Assembly (NCBI GenBank): GCA_003568415.1 | Contig: PWXV01000111.1 | Coordinates: 1-57,546, forward strand | Origin: Ignavibacteriales bacterium | GTDB taxonomy: Bacteria > Bacteroidota > Ignavibacteria > T3Sed10-11 | Length of the DNA: 57,546 nt | Reading direction: 5' to 3' | In this document: piece by piece, positions 26,231 through 35,157 of the stretch | How the letters are laid out: the number at the start of each line of letters is the position of its first letter | How positions within the stretch are numbered: the stretch's first letter is position 1 | The notes under the pieces: model-generated | What the model saw: only the letters and a program-made list of their open reading frames with translations | The model's database searches: none | What the model was told of the DNA's origin: nothing | Position numbers and translations under genes: made by a program

Positions 26231-26280
26231 AGGCGGATGTTCCGGCATCAGGTGGGAGATGCAGTGACGGAACTCCGCCT
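26231..26280 (+). terminator. long stem-loop between hsp20 and lon
   Basis: AGGCGGA, then GTTCCG, then GCATC on the left pair with GATGC, CGGAAC and TCCGCCT on the right, giving about 18 paired bases with small bulges. CATTTTATTATTAATTT follows. It could terminate hsp20 mRNA partially or modulate read-through into lon, whose ribosome site begins about 20 bases further on. Confidence 0.6.
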
Positions 26281-26313
26281 CATTTTATTATTAATTTAGG
26301 GAGTGATGTTGTA

Positions 26314-28719
26314 ATGGCAAACGAAAAAGATATGCAACAAGCAAATAAAAATACACAAATTCACGTGCCGGAGACCTTACCGGTAATTCCGCTGCGGAAT
26401 ACCGTGTTCTTTCCTCAACAGGTATTGCCGATAAGCGTCGGCAGAGAGAAAAGTTTATACGCTGTGGAAGAAGCTCAGAAAAATAATACACCCGTTCTGG
26501 TGGTAGCACAACGCGACGGTAATGAAGAAAATCCGTCTTTTGAGGATTTATTCTCCATGGGTACCGTTGCAAAAATCGTGAAAACATTTACCATGCCGGA
26601 CGGAACTAAAAATGTATTGCTTCAGGGTTTCTCCCGTGCGCGTATCATTACCGAAACGCATAGTAACTCATTTATTAAGGCTGCGGTCCAACTGGTCGAA
26701 GATAAACCTGCAGATGATATAGAGGTTGAAGCGCTTGTAACCACGGTGAGAAATGTGTTTCACCGTATGGTAGAGCTAAGTCAGGAGTATAGTGACGAAC
26801 ACCTATCGATCATCTTAAATCTTGATGATGCAGCGGGAACAGCCGATATTACTGCTGCTATTATGGGTGCTTCTGTTCAGGAAAAACAACGCATACTCGA
26901 AACCCTGGATGTTAAGGAACGATTGCAAAAGGTACATATGCAATTAAACAAGATTGTTCAGCGACTCGAGATTGGCAGTAAAATTCAATCTGATGTTCAG
27001 CAGGAAATAAATAAAAACCAGCGCGAGTATTACCTCCGTCAGCAATTGAGGGCAATACAGAAAGAGCTTGGCGAAGATGATGAACATCCGGAGATTAAGG
27101 AATTCCGTGATCGGTTAGAAAAATCAAAACTTCCGTATGATGTACGGGAAACGGTAGAAAAAGAATTAAACCGTCTCTCGAAAATGCATACCTCGTCTGC
27201 AGAGTATACAGTAACGAGAACATACATCGAATGGCTGCTTGATCTGCCCTGGTCGATATCGACTGAAGATAATCTGGATATCGATCAGGCTGAGAAGGTT
27301 CTCGACCGCGATCATTACGGACTCGATAAAGTTAAAAAACGGATACTCGAATATCTCTCGGTGAGAAAACTGAAAAACGATATGCGCGGCCCTATCCTAT
27401 GTTTTGTCGGTCCGCCGGGTGTTGGTAAGACATCGCTCGGGAAATCTATCGCAGAAGCACTCGGTAGGAAATTTGTCCGGATGTCGCTTGGCGGAGTTCG
27501 TGATGAGGCGGAGATACGCGGACATCGCAGAACATATATCGGTGCATTACCGGGGCGGATTATACAGGGTATAAAAAAAGCAGGCTCGAACAACCCAGTA
27601 TTTATGCTCGATGAAATCGATAAGCTCGGTATGGATTTCAGAGGTGATCCATCGTCTGCATTACTCGAGGTGCTCGATCCCGAACAAAATGATACGTTCA
27701 GCGATCATTATCTCGAAATTCCGTTCGACTTATCAAAAGTATTGTTTATAGCAACCGGTAATATGCTCGATACCATACCGGCACCACTACGGGATCGCAT
27801 GGAAATCATCGAGATACCAAGTTATGTCGAGGAGGAAAAGTTACATATTGCAAAAGACTTCCTCATCCCGAAACAAATAAAGGAACACGGACTGAAGTCG
27901 GAAAATGTTACCTTTAATGATGATGCCATACGCAGAATTATCAGCGAGTATACAAAAGAAGCCGGTGTACGAACGCTTGAACGGCGTGTTGCAGATGTAT
28001 GCCGCGGTGTTGCAAAAGAGGTTGCACGAGGCAATGACACAAAACATATCATCGATGTATCGGGAATCCCGGAGTTCCTCGGACCTCAGAAATACTTCAT
28101 CGAAGTTGCAGAGCGTCTGACGCGGCCGGGCGTTGCAACCGGTTTAGCATGGACACCGGTCGGCGGCGATATACTTTTTGTTGAAGCAACCGGTATGAAA
28201 GGTCAGGGCAAACTTATCCTGACGGGACATCTCGGCGATGTCATGAAAGAGTCGGCACAGGCAGCGCTGAGTTATATCTCATCGATTGCTGATCGACTCG
28301 GGTTATCGCCTGAATTTCATTCGAAGACCGATGTTCATATTCACGTGCCGGCAGGTGCGACTCCGAAAGACGGACCATCTGCGGGAGTTGTAATACTGGC
28401 AGCCCTGGCATCCTTGTTGACCGGACAGCCGGTCCGTAATGATCTTGCGATGACCGGTGAGATCACTTTGCGGGGACTCGTTTTACCTGTAGGCGGTATT
28501 AAAGAAAAGGTGCTGGCAGCCCATCGAGCAGGTATAAAATCAGTGATATTGCCTGAGAGAAATAAGGGCGATCTTGAAGAGATACCCGCACATATAAAGG
28601 ATGTACTTGAATTTCATTTTGTAAAAGAGATGAATGAAGTGCTTTCACTTGCATTGAAAAAAACTGAAAAAACACAAGATGTCAGTGAGCGATTAGAGGC
28701 TGCTGTTAGTACAAATTAA
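26314..28719 (+). CDS. lon: ATP-dependent protease Lon
   Basis: An 801-residue LonA protease. The N-terminal substrate domain begins [27 protein letters not shown] coiled-coil region ([24 protein letters not shown]) leads to the AAA+ module with Walker [10 protein letters not shown] and Walker [11 protein letters not shown]. The serine-lysine peptidase domain has [12 protein letters not shown] (catalytic Ser) and the later Lys in [14 protein letters not shown]. It degrades misfolded and regulatory proteins in the cytoplasm. GGAGTGATG-type ribosome site precedes the ATG. Heat-shock co-regulation with hsp20 is likely from position. Confidence 0.97.
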   Translation: MANEKDMQQANKNTQIHVPETLPVIPLRNTVFFPQQVLPISVGREKSLYAVEEAQKNNTPVLVVAQRDGNEENPSFEDLFSMGTVAKIVKTFTMPDGTKNVLLQGFSRARIITETHSNSFIKAAVQLVEDKPADDIEVEALVTTVRNVFHRMVELSQEYSDEHLSIILNLDDAAGTADITAAIMGASVQEKQRILETLDVKERLQKVHMQLNKIVQRLEIGSKIQSDVQQEINKNQREYYLRQQLRAIQKELGEDDEHPEIKEFRDRLEKSKLPYDVRETVEKELNRLSKMHTSSAEYTVTRTYIEWLLDLPWSISTEDNLDIDQAEKVLDRDHYGLDKVKKRILEYLSVRKLKNDMRGPILCFVGPPGVGKTSLGKSIAEALGRKFVRMSLGGVRDEAEIRGHRRTYIGALPGRIIQGIKKAGSNNPVFMLDEIDKLGMDFRGDPSSALLEVLDPEQNDTFSDHYLEIPFDLSKVLFIATGNMLDTIPAPLRDRMEIIEIPSYVEEEKLHIAKDFLIPKQIKEHGLKSENVTFNDDAIRRIISEYTKEAGVRTLERRVADVCRGVAKEVARGNDTKHIIDVSGIPEFLGPQKYFIEVAERLTRPGVATGLAWTPVGGDILFVEATGMKGQGKLILTGHLGDVMKESAQAALSYISSIADRLGLSPEFHSKTDVHIHVPAGATPKDGPSAGVVILAALASLLTGQPVRNDLAMTGEITLRGLVLPVGGIKEKVLAAHRAGIKSVILPERNKGDLEEIPAHIKDVLEFHFVKEMNEVLSLALKKTEKTQDVSERLEAAVSTN

Positions 28720-28744
28720 GTAAATCATATATCAATGCTATAAG

Positions 28745-28782
28745 CGCGCGATACCGGCAAAAGGGCATCGCGCGTTTTTTTA
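28745..28782 (+). terminator. Rho-independent terminator after lon
   Basis: CGCGCGAT (28745-28752) pairs perfectly with ATCGCGCG (28767-28774), and seven T residues follow. It lies 26 bases after the lon stop. Confidence 0.9.
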
Positions 28783-29196
28783 CCCTCCTGTTTCCAGATC
28801 GGTTGCAATATTTCCTGCACACTATCTAATAATTATGATGTTTTTAATAAGTTGGCGAAATCTATTGATTTTAGGTGATAAAAAAGATAAATTTGTGATT
28901 ATTTAAACTCGATAAAAATATAAATCGATTTATCTGCTGTTATTTTTTAAAAAATTTCAGAATAGTTTTTGGCCGGCCTGCCATGATTACAGGTTTGATA
29001 GTGCTGTTAGCTTCACACATAATACGGGGTCTTTCGTAGGCAATTTATCTACTTCCTTTTTATTACGAAGTTTTGTTTATCCTGTCAAAAAGTGATTGCC
29101 ACAATCGTACTTATCCCACGATGAATTAATATCAGCCGGAATGATACCATAACAGCACATAATTAATAGTGGGGGGGTATGAGAAAATTCTAATAG
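28783..29196. other. A/T-rich gap without recognised gene
   Basis: About 410 bases of A/T-rich DNA between the lon terminator and the polysaccharide operon control region. I see no coding frame, RNA gene or clear repeat in it, apart from a G-run at 29171-29177. Confidence 0.5.
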
Positions 29197-29212
29197 TGTG
29201 AACGGGATCACA
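29197..29212. promoter_or_regulatory. CRP/FNR-family binding site
   Basis: TGTGA-N6-TCACA, an exact match to the symmetric consensus of CRP-type regulators, flanked by A/T-rich bases. It lies 85 bp upstream of the UDP-GlcNAc dehydrogenase start, with an A/T-rich promoter-like stretch between. It suggests control of the polysaccharide genes by a cyclic-nucleotide or redox-type Crp/Fnr regulator. Confidence 0.55.
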
Positions 29213-29297
29213 TTAAAAAATTCAAATTATAAAAAAAATAAGTATATTTGAGACATAATACTTTTACATTTATTATAAATCATAGAAGGGGATCACA

Positions 29298-30620
29298 ATG
29301 GTGCAAACAGCGGTATCGATAAAAGAAGAATTCCTGAATAAAATTGACGAAAAGACAGCGATCATCGGCGTTATTGGTCTTGGATATGTCGGGTTGCCGC
29401 TTCTGAATTGCTTTGTGGAAAAAGGATTTCAATCGGTTGGGTTCGATATTGATGATAGCAAGGTTAGGGCATTATCCGATGGAAAGTCTTACATTAAACA
29501 TATTCCATCGTCGCGGATTCAGCAAGCCGTTTCATCCGGGAAGTTCCGTGCCACGACCGACTACTCCGAGCTTGATAAGTGTGATGCGATATTAATGGCT
29601 GTACCCACTCCTTTGAATAAAAACCGCGAACCGGATATGTCGTATGTAGAAGCGACGTGTGAAGAAGTTTCGAAACATATGCGGCCGGGTCAAATAATAA
29701 TCCTGGAATCGACAACCTATCCGGGAACTACCGACGAACTCATGGTACCGATCCTTGAGAAAAGTGGGCTCAAAGTAAACCAGGATTTCTATGTTGCATT
29801 TTCTCCCGAACGCGAAGATCCAAATAATCCGAATTATACTACCGAAACAATTCCGAAAGTTGTGGGTGCAACATCACCTGACGGACTCGAAGTAGCGGAA
29901 AAATTATACCAACAAATCGTAGTCAATACTGTCCCGGTCTCTTCCACGAAAGCGGCCGAAGCGACGAAGTTGATGGAGAATATTTTCCGTTCGGTGAACA
30001 TCGCTCTCGTGAATGAGCTGAAAGTTACCTTTATGAAAATGGGGATAGACATCTGGGAGGTGATCGAAGCAGCAAAGACAAAACCGTTCGGGTACATGCC
30101 GTTCTATCCCGGACCCGGACTCGGCGGTCATTGTATCCCTATCGATCCGTTTTATCTGACCTGGAAAGCACGTGAATATGGAATCGCGACCCGGTTTATA
30201 GAATTAGCCGGAGAGATAAACACTGCAATGCCTGAGTTTGTCGTAACCCGTGCGATGGAAGTGCTGAATGAACAGGGGAAAGCATTGCGCGGATCAAAAA
30301 TTTTGCTGCTCGGACTTGCGTACAAAGCAAATGTCGATGATGATCGTGAGTCACCATCATACCGTATAATGGAATTGCTTGAAGACAAAGGGGCACAGGT
30401 TGATTATAACGATCCGTATGTGCCGGTTATACGTCCATCGCGGGAATATCCGCACTATGCAGGAAGAAAATCGCAGGATATCTCAAACGAGTATGATCTT
30501 GTGATCATTACTACCCCGCACGATGAATATAAATCATTTGATTTTTCAAATGTTACAGTGCCGATTCTCGACACACGAAATGTTGTTCAGGGTAACGGTG
30601 TAAAGGTATATAAAGCATAA
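29298..30620 (+). CDS. wbpA: UDP-N-acetylglucosamine 6-dehydrogenase, WbpA type
   Basis: A 440-residue UDP-sugar dehydrogenase that oxidises C6 of a UDP-HexNAc to the acid with two NAD. The Rossmann motif is VIGLGYVGLPLLNCF; PTPLNKNREPDMSYVEATCEEV and LESTTYPGTTDE are WbpA/WecC/TviB-group blocks. The catalytic cysteine is in GLGGHCIPIDPFYLTWKA, and the C-terminal nucleotide-binding lobe has LGLAYKANVDDDRESPS. AAGGGG precedes the ATG. With wecB next door it supplies UDP-HexNAc(A) precursors for a surface polysaccharide. Confidence 0.92.
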   Translation: MVQTAVSIKEEFLNKIDEKTAIIGVIGLGYVGLPLLNCFVEKGFQSVGFDIDDSKVRALSDGKSYIKHIPSSRIQQAVSSGKFRATTDYSELDKCDAILMAVPTPLNKNREPDMSYVEATCEEVSKHMRPGQIIILESTTYPGTTDELMVPILEKSGLKVNQDFYVAFSPEREDPNNPNYTTETIPKVVGATSPDGLEVAEKLYQQIVVNTVPVSSTKAAEATKLMENIFRSVNIALVNELKVTFMKMGIDIWEVIEAAKTKPFGYMPFYPGPGLGGHCIPIDPFYLTWKAREYGIATRFIELAGEINTAMPEFVVTRAMEVLNEQGKALRGSKILLLGLAYKANVDDDRESPSYRIMELLEDKGAQVDYNDPYVPVIRPSREYPHYAGRKSQDISNEYDLVIITTPHDEYKSFDFSNVTVPILDTRNVVQGNGVKVYKA

Positions 30621-30738
30621 CTCGTTTCAGGTGTAATCAATGTGGATCTTGAAGCAAGGCAAAACCATTGAGTGTATTTATAATTAAAAAAATAGTTTTG
30701 CCCATAATTATTTTGTCTTTTTTAAAGAGGAAATAGTA

Positions 30739-31830
30739 GTGAAGAAAATAATATCGGTTGTCGGCGCAAGACCCAACTTCATGAAGGTTGCTCCGCTGCA
30801 CAGAGCATTTCAAAAATACAACGACAGTATCGAACATCTTATCTGTCATACCGGACAGCATTATGATGAGAAGATGTCGAAAATTTTCTTTGAAGAATTC
30901 GAACTCCCCGAACCGCATTTTTATCTCGGAGTTGGCTCGGGATCGCACGCGGTACAGACTGCAAAAATAATGGTGGAGTTTGAAAAGGTTTTGCTGGAAG
31001 AAAAGCCGGACCTTGTGATTGTGGTGGGTGATGTAAATTCGACAGTTGCGTGCAGTCTTGTTGCATCGAAATTACATACGCCTGTTGCGCACGTCGAAGC
31101 GGGATTGCGCAGTTACGACCGAACGATGCCCGAAGAAATAAACCGTTTGCTAACCGATGCAATCTCCGATTATCTGTTCGTGACCGAGAAAAGCGGGATT
31201 GAGAATTTGAAACGGGAGGGAGTGGACGATTCCAAAGTATTTTTTGTCGGCAATGTGATGATCGATACTTTGATTCAGCTTTTGCCGAAAGCGGATGATT
31301 CTAATATTCTTAAGAAATATGATACACGGAAAGGTGATTATGTGCTTGTAACATTGCACCGGCCCAGCAATGTCGACAATGATGCATTTCTTCATAAACT
31401 CGGCGATTTGTTTGAAGCAATATCGCAAAACAAGAAGCTAATCTTTCCCGTTCATCCGCGGACACGGTCGAATATCGAACGCATCGGTTTAAATGGGCAT
31501 TTATCGGATAATGTCATACTTTCAGATCCGATCGGGTATATTGACTTTCTGCATCTTACAAAGAATGCCGGACTTATAATTACCGACAGCGGCGGTATAC
31601 AGGAAGAAAGCACATACCTTGGGGTACAGTGTATCACAGTCCGGGATAACACCGAACGCCCTGTAACAGTAGATGTCGGTACGAATCAATTGATCGGTAC
31701 CGATCTCGAAAAAGTTACGAAAGCTGCGATGGAAGTCTTGAGCGGTAATAAGAAAACCGGCAGCATCCCCGAACTCTGGGACGGCAAGGCAGCAGAACGA
31801 ATAGCAAACATCATTTTCGAAAGAATGTAA
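30739..31830 (+). CDS. wecB: UDP-N-acetylglucosamine 2-epimerase (non-hydrolysing)
   Basis: A 363-residue WecB/MnaA epimerase interconverting UDP-GlcNAc and UDP-ManNAc. Family blocks are VVGARPNFMKVAPLHRAF, ICHTGQHYDEKMS, VVGDVNSTVACSLVA, HVEAGLRSYDRTMPEEINR, LVTLHRPSNVD and IITDSGGIQEE. The start is GTG at 30739 with AGAGG 8 bases upstream. It follows the dehydrogenase by 118 bp. The dehydrogenase-epimerase pair is classic for ManNAcA or ManNAc3NAcA-containing glycans. Confidence 0.95.
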   Translation: MKKIISVVGARPNFMKVAPLHRAFQKYNDSIEHLICHTGQHYDEKMSKIFFEEFELPEPHFYLGVGSGSHAVQTAKIMVEFEKVLLEEKPDLVIVVGDVNSTVACSLVASKLHTPVAHVEAGLRSYDRTMPEEINRLLTDAISDYLFVTEKSGIENLKREGVDDSKVFFVGNVMIDTLIQLLPKADDSNILKKYDTRKGDYVLVTLHRPSNVDNDAFLHKLGDLFEAISQNKKLIFPVHPRTRSNIERIGLNGHLSDNVILSDPIGYIDFLHLTKNAGLIITDSGGIQEESTYLGVQCITVRDNTERPVTVDVGTNQLIGTDLEKVTKAAMEVLSGNKKTGSIPELWDGKAAERIANIIFERM

Positions 31831-31850
31831 TGCGACTCGCTGAGTCGCAT
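31830..31850. terminator. 9-bp stem-loop at wecB stop
   Basis: ATGCGACTC, loop GCT, GAGTCGCAT: a perfect palindrome starting at the last base of the wecB stop codon. No T-run follows, but the stem is strong enough to end or protect the transcript. Confidence 0.5.
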
Positions 31851-31869
31851 AAAGAAAATTTACTACTTC

Positions 31870-32040
31870 ATGCACATAGATACCGTCATACAACAGGTTC
31901 GTTCACTACTTGAGTCTAAATCCGAGATTATCTTTGCATACATTTTCGGTTCAGCCATAGACACAGAAGAGCCGCATGATATCGATGTTGCTGTTAAGCG
32001 CCGGGAGTGGTTCAAAGAGGCAGCGAAATTAAAAAAATAA
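31870..32040 (+). CDS. truncated MNT-type nucleotidyltransferase domain protein
   Basis: A 56-residue frame, MHIDTVIQQVRSLLESKSEI then IFAYIFGSAI...HDIDVAVKRREW. The polymerase-beta superfamily motif GS-x8-D-x-D is intact (G27-S28, D37, D39), as in the MntA partners of HEPN toxins. A full MNT protein is about 95-150 residues with a third acidic residue further on; here the frame ends in AKLKK right after the first strand pair, so it is a remnant. No HEPN gene lies beside it. The following 270 bases (32041-32312) are A/T-rich with a weak CGCAAAG-type repeat near 32048-32074 and no gene I can support. Confidence 0.6.
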   Translation: MHIDTVIQQVRSLLESKSEIIFAYIFGSAIDTEEPHDIDVAVKRREWFKEAAKLKK

Positions 32041-32312
32041 TTAATCTCTCTGCGTCTTTAGTACCTTTGCGTTAGTGTCTGGAGTTGTGCTAAATTTAAT
32101 AATATTCACTAAAGCTCTAAATACCAATATCTAAATTCTAAACAAATCCAAATTACTAAAACTAAAATGATCCAAACACCTCGAATTCGTGCTGTTTTTG
32201 ACATTAAAACATTAGAATTTAGGTATTGCTTAGGATTTTTATTAGTATACAGAACCAATGCACTAAGTTGCATAACATCAGTTAGAATATTGAAATAAGG
32301 AAAAACTGCCTA

Positions 32313-33371
32313 ATGCCCTCAAAGATCCTCATAACCGGCACTGCCGGTTTTATCGGTTTTCATCTCGTACACAAGCTTGTTCAGCAGGATTATGAGATTA
32401 CCGGTCTCGATAATATCAACGACTATTACGACGTCAACCTGAAGTACGGCCGGCTCACAGAAAGCGGTATACAAAAGGACCGGATACGCGACGGCGGGTA
32501 TGTGACAAGCGATACGTTTGAGAATTACCGTTTTATCATGATGGATCTTGAGAATAAAAACGGCATGCGATCGGTATTCGAGGAAGGGAAGTTCGATTAC
32601 GTCGTTCATCTTGCCGCGCAGGCAGGCGTGCGTTATTCGCTCGTCAACCCGCATGCATATATCAACAGCAACATTACCGGTTTTCTGAACATACTCGAAG
32701 GATGCAGGCATAATCCGGTCAAACATCTGATTTATGCATCGTCGAGCTCTGTGTACGGTGCCAACACAAAGATGCCGTTCTCGACCAGCCACAACGTCGA
32801 TCATCCCGTGTCGCTGTATGCAGCAACGAAGAAAGCGAACGAATTGATGGCGCATACCTATTCGAGTTTGTATGGTATTCCGGCAACCGGCTTGCGCTTT
32901 TTTACCGTGTACGGTCCGTGGGGCAGACCCGATATGGCACTCTTTCTGTTTATAAAAGCAATATCCGAAGGAAAAGCGATCGATGTCTATAACAACGGCG
33001 AGATGCAGCGTGATTTTACCTACATTGACGACATCATCGGCGGCGTTGAGCGGTTGATACCGAAACCGCCGCAGCCCGATCCTGATTGGAACGGCGCCGA
33101 CCCGAATCCCGAAACCAGTTACGCACCATATAAACTTTTTAACATCGGCAACAACAATCCGGTCAAGCTGATGACGTTCATACAAACCATCGAGAATGCA
33201 CTCGGTAAGAAAGCCGAATTGAACATGCTGCCGATGCAGCCCGGCGACGTCCCGGTAACGTATGCCGATGTGAACGGGCTGATGGAAGCCGTCGATTTTA
33301 AACCCGACACCCCGATCGAGAAAGGTGTGGCGAGATTTGTCGACTGGTATCGATCTTTCTACGAAGAATAA
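32313..33371 (+). CDS. UDP-glucuronate 4-epimerase-like SDR (CapI type)
   Basis: A 352-residue extended short-chain dehydrogenase/epimerase. The NAD-binding GxxGxxG is ITGTAGFIGFHL, followed by LDNINDYYDVNLKYGRL, which is diagnostic for the UDP-glucuronate 4-epimerase (CapI/Gla/LspL) branch. The catalytic triad is SSSSVYG with Y-x3-K in LYAATKKANE. VYGPWGRPDMALFLF and YNNGEMQRDFTYIDDI are further family blocks. It converts UDP-GlcA to UDP-GalA for surface polysaccharide. GC content and codon choice are visibly higher than in flanking A/T-rich gaps, which may mean acquisition, but I have not measured it. Confidence 0.92.
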   Translation: MPSKILITGTAGFIGFHLVHKLVQQDYEITGLDNINDYYDVNLKYGRLTESGIQKDRIRDGGYVTSDTFENYRFIMMDLENKNGMRSVFEEGKFDYVVHLAAQAGVRYSLVNPHAYINSNITGFLNILEGCRHNPVKHLIYASSSSVYGANTKMPFSTSHNVDHPVSLYAATKKANELMAHTYSSLYGIPATGLRFFTVYGPWGRPDMALFLFIKAISEGKAIDVYNNGEMQRDFTYIDDIIGGVERLIPKPPQPDPDWNGADPNPETSYAPYKLFNIGNNNPVKLMTFIQTIENALGKKAELNMLPMQPGDVPVTYADVNGLMEAVDFKPDTPIEKGVARFVDWYRSFYEE

Positions 33372-33380
33372 GGTACTAAC

Positions 33381-34043
33381 TTGCGACTCTCAAAAAATAA
33401 ATTATATGCGGTTATAACCGGAGACGTTGTCGGTTCATCGAAATTTTCATCGCACGACCGGAAGAAACTTGTTACGACATTGAAGAAAGCTGCACGCTCT
33501 GCACAAAAAGCGTTCGGCAGTACGATTCCGCTGGATATCGATATATTCCGCGGCGATAGCTGGCAGCTTATTGTAACCGATCCGCCGAAAACGGTTCGCA
33601 TTGGACTCTATATACGATCAGCATTCAAAGCAGAGTGGGGAAGCGGAAAGAACGATACGCGAATTGCAATCGGTATAGGGAGGATCGATTTTATACCATC
33701 CGGTAAAATTTCTCAGGGCGACGGCGAGGCATTCCGCAGATCGGGAACAGCACTGGAACGAATGAAAAACAAAACCCGGATGCAAATATCTTTTCCCGGT
33801 GACGATGATGGTGAATCGATCAATACAATACTGCAGCTTATCGATACGCTTGCAGTGCGATGGACAAGTAAACAGGCGCTGGCAGTAATGGGAGCACTGG
33901 AAGGACTGACGCAGGAGGAAATTACGAACCGGTGGAAGCGGTCGACAACGCAGCAAAGTATTGCCAAACATCTGTCTGCGGCGGGATGGAACGGCATCGG
34001 GCAGGCGCTGACCTACATCGAACACAACCTTAAGCAACGGTAA
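33381..34043 (+). CDS. SatD-like protein
   Basis: A 220-residue protein similar to the SatD family. KLYAVITGDVVGSSKF (residues 7-22) and ISQGDGEAFRRSGTAL resemble a degenerate nucleotide-cyclase-like core, and the C-terminal third (KQALAVMGALEGLTQEEITNRWKRSTTQQSIAKHLSAAGWNGIGQAL) looks like a winged/helix-turn-helix DNA-binding segment. The start is TTG at 33381 with AAGG 7 bases upstream, 9 bp after the epimerase stop. SatD genes pair with DUF3307 genes, as here. Function is not known; regulation of the partner is plausible given the palindromes between them. Confidence 0.75.
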   Translation: MRLSKNKLYAVITGDVVGSSKFSSHDRKKLVTTLKKAARSAQKAFGSTIPLDIDIFRGDSWQLIVTDPPKTVRIGLYIRSAFKAEWGSGKNDTRIAIGIGRIDFIPSGKISQGDGEAFRRSGTALERMKNKTRMQISFPGDDDGESINTILQLIDTLAVRWTSKQALAVMGALEGLTQEEITNRWKRSTTQQSIAKHLSAAGWNGIGQALTYIEHNLKQR

Positions 34044-34050
34044 ACACCAT

Positions 34051-34100
34051 ATACAACCTTATATGGTTGTATATTACAATACAACCTTTATGTGTTGTAA
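34051..34100. promoter_or_regulatory. two tandem TACAAC-N8-GTTGTA operators
   Basis: TACAAC-N8-GTTGTA occurs at 34052-34071 and again at 34080-34099, a 28-bp period. The first copy extends to 8-bp perfect arms. They lie between the SatD-like stop (34043) and the DUF3307 start (34138). This is the pattern of a dimeric repressor's tandem operators; the HTH-like end of the SatD protein makes it a candidate ligand. Confidence 0.6.
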
Positions 34101-34137
34101 TAGTGCAGGCCGTATATTTTCATATAATTGTATAGAC

Positions 34138-34920
34138 ATGACACAGGATCCGTTTTCAACGCTGCTGATCGCATTGATTGCCGCACATCTCGTCGGCGAT
34201 TTTCTGTTCCAGACGCGATCGGATGCGGAACGTAAAAACGAACCTTTGATACTAATAAAACATGCAGGTCTTGTAGCCGCAACAAGTTATGTGCTTGCCG
34301 GTCTGTGGAGCGTCTGGCTCATTCCCGCCGGTGTATTTTTAAGTCATGCAATTGTTGATCCCGTAAAATTAGTTCTCGGTAAAAAATTAAATCAATCGGT
34401 CCGGACGCAGTTAGGGTTGTTTATAGCCGACCAGTTTATCCATCTTGTGATAATCGTTTTCATCGCGCAATGGGTGATAGCAACGGCGGCAGGTGAACAT
34501 ATATACTGGATGGGTCTCTTCGGGGAGGCGTACGGTGTGGTACTGGTGGTAGCAGGCGGTTTGATACTGATTACCAAAGTCGGCGGTATCTGCATCGGAA
34601 TGATCGTACAACCATATCTGAATCAAATTCAATCTCATGCACAACAAAACGAAACAAACAGCCGCGGCCTGGAAGACGGCGGCAAGATAATCGGCTATCT
34701 CGAACGGTTTTTAATATATGTGTTCATTATCGCGGGCTTCCCCCTCGGGATTGGTTTTCTCATCACGGCAAAGTCGGTCTTCCGCTTCGGCGAAGTAAGC
34801 AATCCTGCCAAGCGCATGGAGGCGGAATATATCATCATCGGCACGTTAATGAGCTTCGCCTATGCCGTGGCGGTGGGGTATGGGGTTTATGCGGTGTTGG
34901 GGGTATATATCGTTGAATAG
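34138..34920 (+). CDS. DUF3307 membrane protein
   Basis: A 260-residue integral membrane protein with about six to seven hydrophobic segments. DPFSTLLIALIAAHLVGDFLFQTRSDAERKN matches the start of DUF3307, and FLSHAIVDPVKLVLGK and GLFIADQFIHLVIIVFIA are its second and third conserved blocks (His-Asp pairs within helices). The frame is open back to 34063, but that region is the palindrome array, and the helix starts after the ATG at 34138, so I use that. Activity unknown; usually paired with SatD. Confidence 0.85.
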   Translation: MTQDPFSTLLIALIAAHLVGDFLFQTRSDAERKNEPLILIKHAGLVAATSYVLAGLWSVWLIPAGVFLSHAIVDPVKLVLGKKLNQSVRTQLGLFIADQFIHLVIIVFIAQWVIATAAGEHIYWMGLFGEAYGVVLVVAGGLILITKVGGICIGMIVQPYLNQIQSHAQQNETNSRGLEDGGKIIGYLERFLIYVFIIAGFPLGIGFLITAKSVFRFGEVSNPAKRMEAEYIIIGTLMSFAYAVAVGYGVYAVLGVYIVE

Positions 34921-34952
34921 AAATAGTCAATAGATCTATATTATAATGTTAT

Positions 34953-35157
34953 ATGCGCCGTCATCTGGTAAAACCGGGTATCACCGGATGGGCACAGGTA
35001 AACAGGTACTGCGGTGAAACCCAGGACCCACATTTAATGCAAAAAACGTATCGAACATGATATCTGGTACATAGAAAACTGGTCGTTTTTGTTGAATATG
35101 CAAATCATTGTGCTGACCACTCTCCGTATGGTAAAAGGCGATCCCATGGCATATTGA
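34953..35157 (+). pseudogene. C-terminal relic of a sugar transferase (WcaJ-type), frameshifted
   Basis: Only the last 70 or so residues remain. The first piece reads [20 protein letters not shown], matching the [19 protein letters not shown] signature of undecaprenyl-phosphate sugar-1-phosphate transferases. After a run of six A (35040-35045) the frame shifts by one; the next frame continues [20 protein letters not shown] then TTLRMVKGDPMAY and a stop, which is the normal C-terminal end (YYIENWSxxLDLKIIxxTLxxV). A one-base deletion in the A-run would restore the frame. The N-terminal two thirds are absent, so the gene is dead. It fits the polysaccharide theme of the region. Confidence 0.85.

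Noticed and set aside
32319-33185. A 288-residue frame on the minus strand opposite the epimerase gene
   Set aside because: It is Cys/His-rich noise mirroring a strongly recognisable epimerase on the plus strand.
34063-34137. Extra 25 residues on the DUF3307 protein
   Set aside because: That stretch is the palindrome array and encodes a non-conserved Cys/Tyr-rich sequence; ATG 34138 precedes the family start.
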